From assembly GCA_052034255.1 (NCBI GenBank), contig JBPOIU010000019.1, positions 1-64,000 of the forward strand: DNA of 64,000 bases. The letters are read 5' to 3'. Within the stretch, counting starts at the first letter, position 1. The number at the start of each line of letters is the position of its first letter. A model generated the notes under the pieces. That model saw only the letters and a list, made by a program, of their open reading frames with translations, was not told where the DNA came from and searched no databases. A program made the translations under genes and the position numbers. Below are positions 62,999 to 64,000 of the stretch, piece by piece. Source of the stretch: JADJEK01 sp052034255 (lineage in GTDB: Bacteria > Planctomycetota > B15-G4 > JADJEK01).

Positions 62999-64000
62999 GG
63001 CGCGCTCCCTCCATCGAAGCCCAACGCGGCGAGCAGTAGATCGATCAGCTTGATGCCGAGGAACGGCGCGATCAGCCCACCCACGCCGTACACGAGCAGG
63101 TGGTGCGACAACGTCGCAGCGGCGGGACGCGCCTTGTACGCGACTCCGCGCAGAGCCAGCGGAATCAGCGCGATCAGGATCAGCGCGTTGAACACGACGG
63201 CCGACAGGATCGCGCTGTGCGGCGATCCGAGCTGCATCACGTCGAGCACGCCCAGTTGCGGGTATGTGGTCGCGAATGCCGCGGGCAGGATCGCGAAGTA
63301 CTTCGCGACGTCGTTCGCGATCGAGAACGTCGTCAGCGCTCCACGCGTCATCAGCAGTTGTTTGCCGATCTCGACCACGTCGAGCAGCTTGGTCGGATCC
63401 GAATCGAGATCGACCATGTTGCCGGCTTCCTTGGCGGCCTGCGTACCGGTGTTCATCGCGACGGCCACGTCCGCCCGCGCCAGCGCGGGCGCGTCGTTCG
63501 TGCCGTCCCCGGTCATCGCGACCAGATTGCCGGCATCCTGGTACCTGCGGATCAGATCGAGCTTCGCCTCCGGAGTCGCCTGCGCCAGGAAATCGTCGAC
63601 GCCGGCTTCGGCCGCGATCGCGGCGGCGGTCAGCGGATTATCCCCCGTGACCATGACGGTCTTGATGCCGATGCCGCGCATCGCGGCGAAGCGTTCGCGG
63701 ATGCCGCCTTTGACGACGTCCTTCAGATGCACGACGCCGAGCGCGCGCGCGCCTTCGGCGACGACGAGCGGAGTCCCACCCGAGCGCGCGATGCGCGTCA
63801 CCGTGTCGCGAATCGGCGCACCGAACGAACCGCCGTTCGCGGCGACCAGAGCTTCGATCGCGTCGGCGGCACCCTTGCGGATCGAGCGGCCATCGACGTC
63901 GACTCCGCTGACGCGTGTCGTCGCGGAGAACGGGATGAAGCGCGCTCCGAGCGCGGCGACGTCACGCTGCCGCAGCCCGAATCGCTCCTTCGCGAGCACG
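62995..64000 (-). CDS. kdpB: Potassium-transporting ATPase ATP-binding subunit KdpB, C-terminal part
   Basis: 334 residues visible, cut by the window edge; the N-terminus with the phosphorylation site lies beyond 64000. The visible part has GRSIRKGAADAIEALV, VHLKDVVKGGIRERFAAMRGIGIKTVMVTGDNPLTA and GDGTNDAPALARADVAVAMNTGTQAAKEAGNMVDLDSDPTKLLDVVEIGKQLL, then the last membrane helices. KdpB hydrolyses ATP for K+ uptake with KdpA and KdpC. kdpA is expected just beyond the window. Confidence 0.95.
   Translation of the reverse strand, partial: VLAKERFGLRQRDVAALGARFIPFSATTRVSGVDVDGRSIRKGAADAIEALVAANGGSFGAPIRDTVTRIARSGGTPLVVAEGARALGVVHLKDVVKGGIRERFAAMRGIGIKTVMVTGDNPLTAAAIAAEAGVDDFLAQATPEAKLDLIRRYQDAGNLVAMTGDGTNDAPALARADVAVAMNTGTQAAKEAGNMVDLDSDPTKLLDVVEIGKQLLMTRGALTTFSIANDVAKYFAILPAAFATTYPQLGVLDVMQLGSPHSAILSAVVFNALILIALIPLALRGVAYKARPAAATLSHHLLVYGVGGLIAPFLGIKLIDLLLAALGFDGGSAP

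Overview
The window is one continuous stretch of very GC-rich bacterial DNA with strong G/C bias at third codon positions, which is why long shadow reading frames appear on both strands. Several traits point to Planctomycetota, probably one of the less studied marine lineages. These are an ECF sigma factor overlapping a Ser/Thr kinase, a redoxin/cytochrome/copper-monooxygenase fusion, PQQ-type sugar dehydrogenase and MauG-like proteins carrying a C-terminal beta module of the planctomycete type, a fused CcoNO oxidase, and many large secreted orphan proteins. No tRNA, rRNA, CRISPR array, prophage or transposase was recognised.

Layout. 1-600: a diverged direct repeat, then an SOS-like operator. 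601-10647: an imuA-like gene, a secreted subtilisin, then imuB-dnaE2; the mutagenic translesion cassette is interrupted by the protease gene, but both halves carry the same 19-base operator (GTTC-N7-GTTC). 10684-16621: a secreted CHAT/TPR protein, a DUF6263-like secreted protein, a two-domain fasciclin protein and a CMD/AhpD-like protein. 16676-20252: the redoxin-cytochrome-copper protein, a beta-propeller and a small orphan. 20292-23133: an ABC uptake system of the nitrate/sulfonate/taurine type whose binding-protein gene has one in-frame UGA at an apparently conserved Cys position, followed by a SECIS-like hairpin. 23256-30704: a sugar dehydrogenase fusion, two tandem secreted paralogs and a divergent ECF sigma gene overlapping a kinase-TPR gene that runs to 33925. 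33989-36709: a GH63-type glycosidase. 36957-38444: a yqjD/yqjE/yqjK-like membrane trio. 38458-45959: RNA m5U methyltransferase, di-haem peroxidase, SAM methyltransferase, second Ser/Thr kinase, MFS exporter, SDR. 45962-48374: an orphan and a HEAT/vWA protein coupled to a 94-residue protein. 48560-56907: a complete cbb3 oxidase structural and assembly operon (NO-Q-P-G-H-SafE-I-S). 57500-64000: kdpB(partial)-kdpC-secretin-kdpD-kdpE.

Many neighbouring genes overlap by the four bases ATGA or GTGA, so operons are compact and probably translationally coupled (ABC system, cbb3, kdp, sigma-kinase, HEAT/vWA pair). Intergenic spaces hold long perfect hairpins and two copies of a dispersed palindromic element. 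The items most worth following are the candidate selenocysteine-containing ABC binding protein, the operator shared by the split mutasome genes, and the secretin embedded in the kdp operon. All product calls rest on motif reading and memory of the families; no database search was run.
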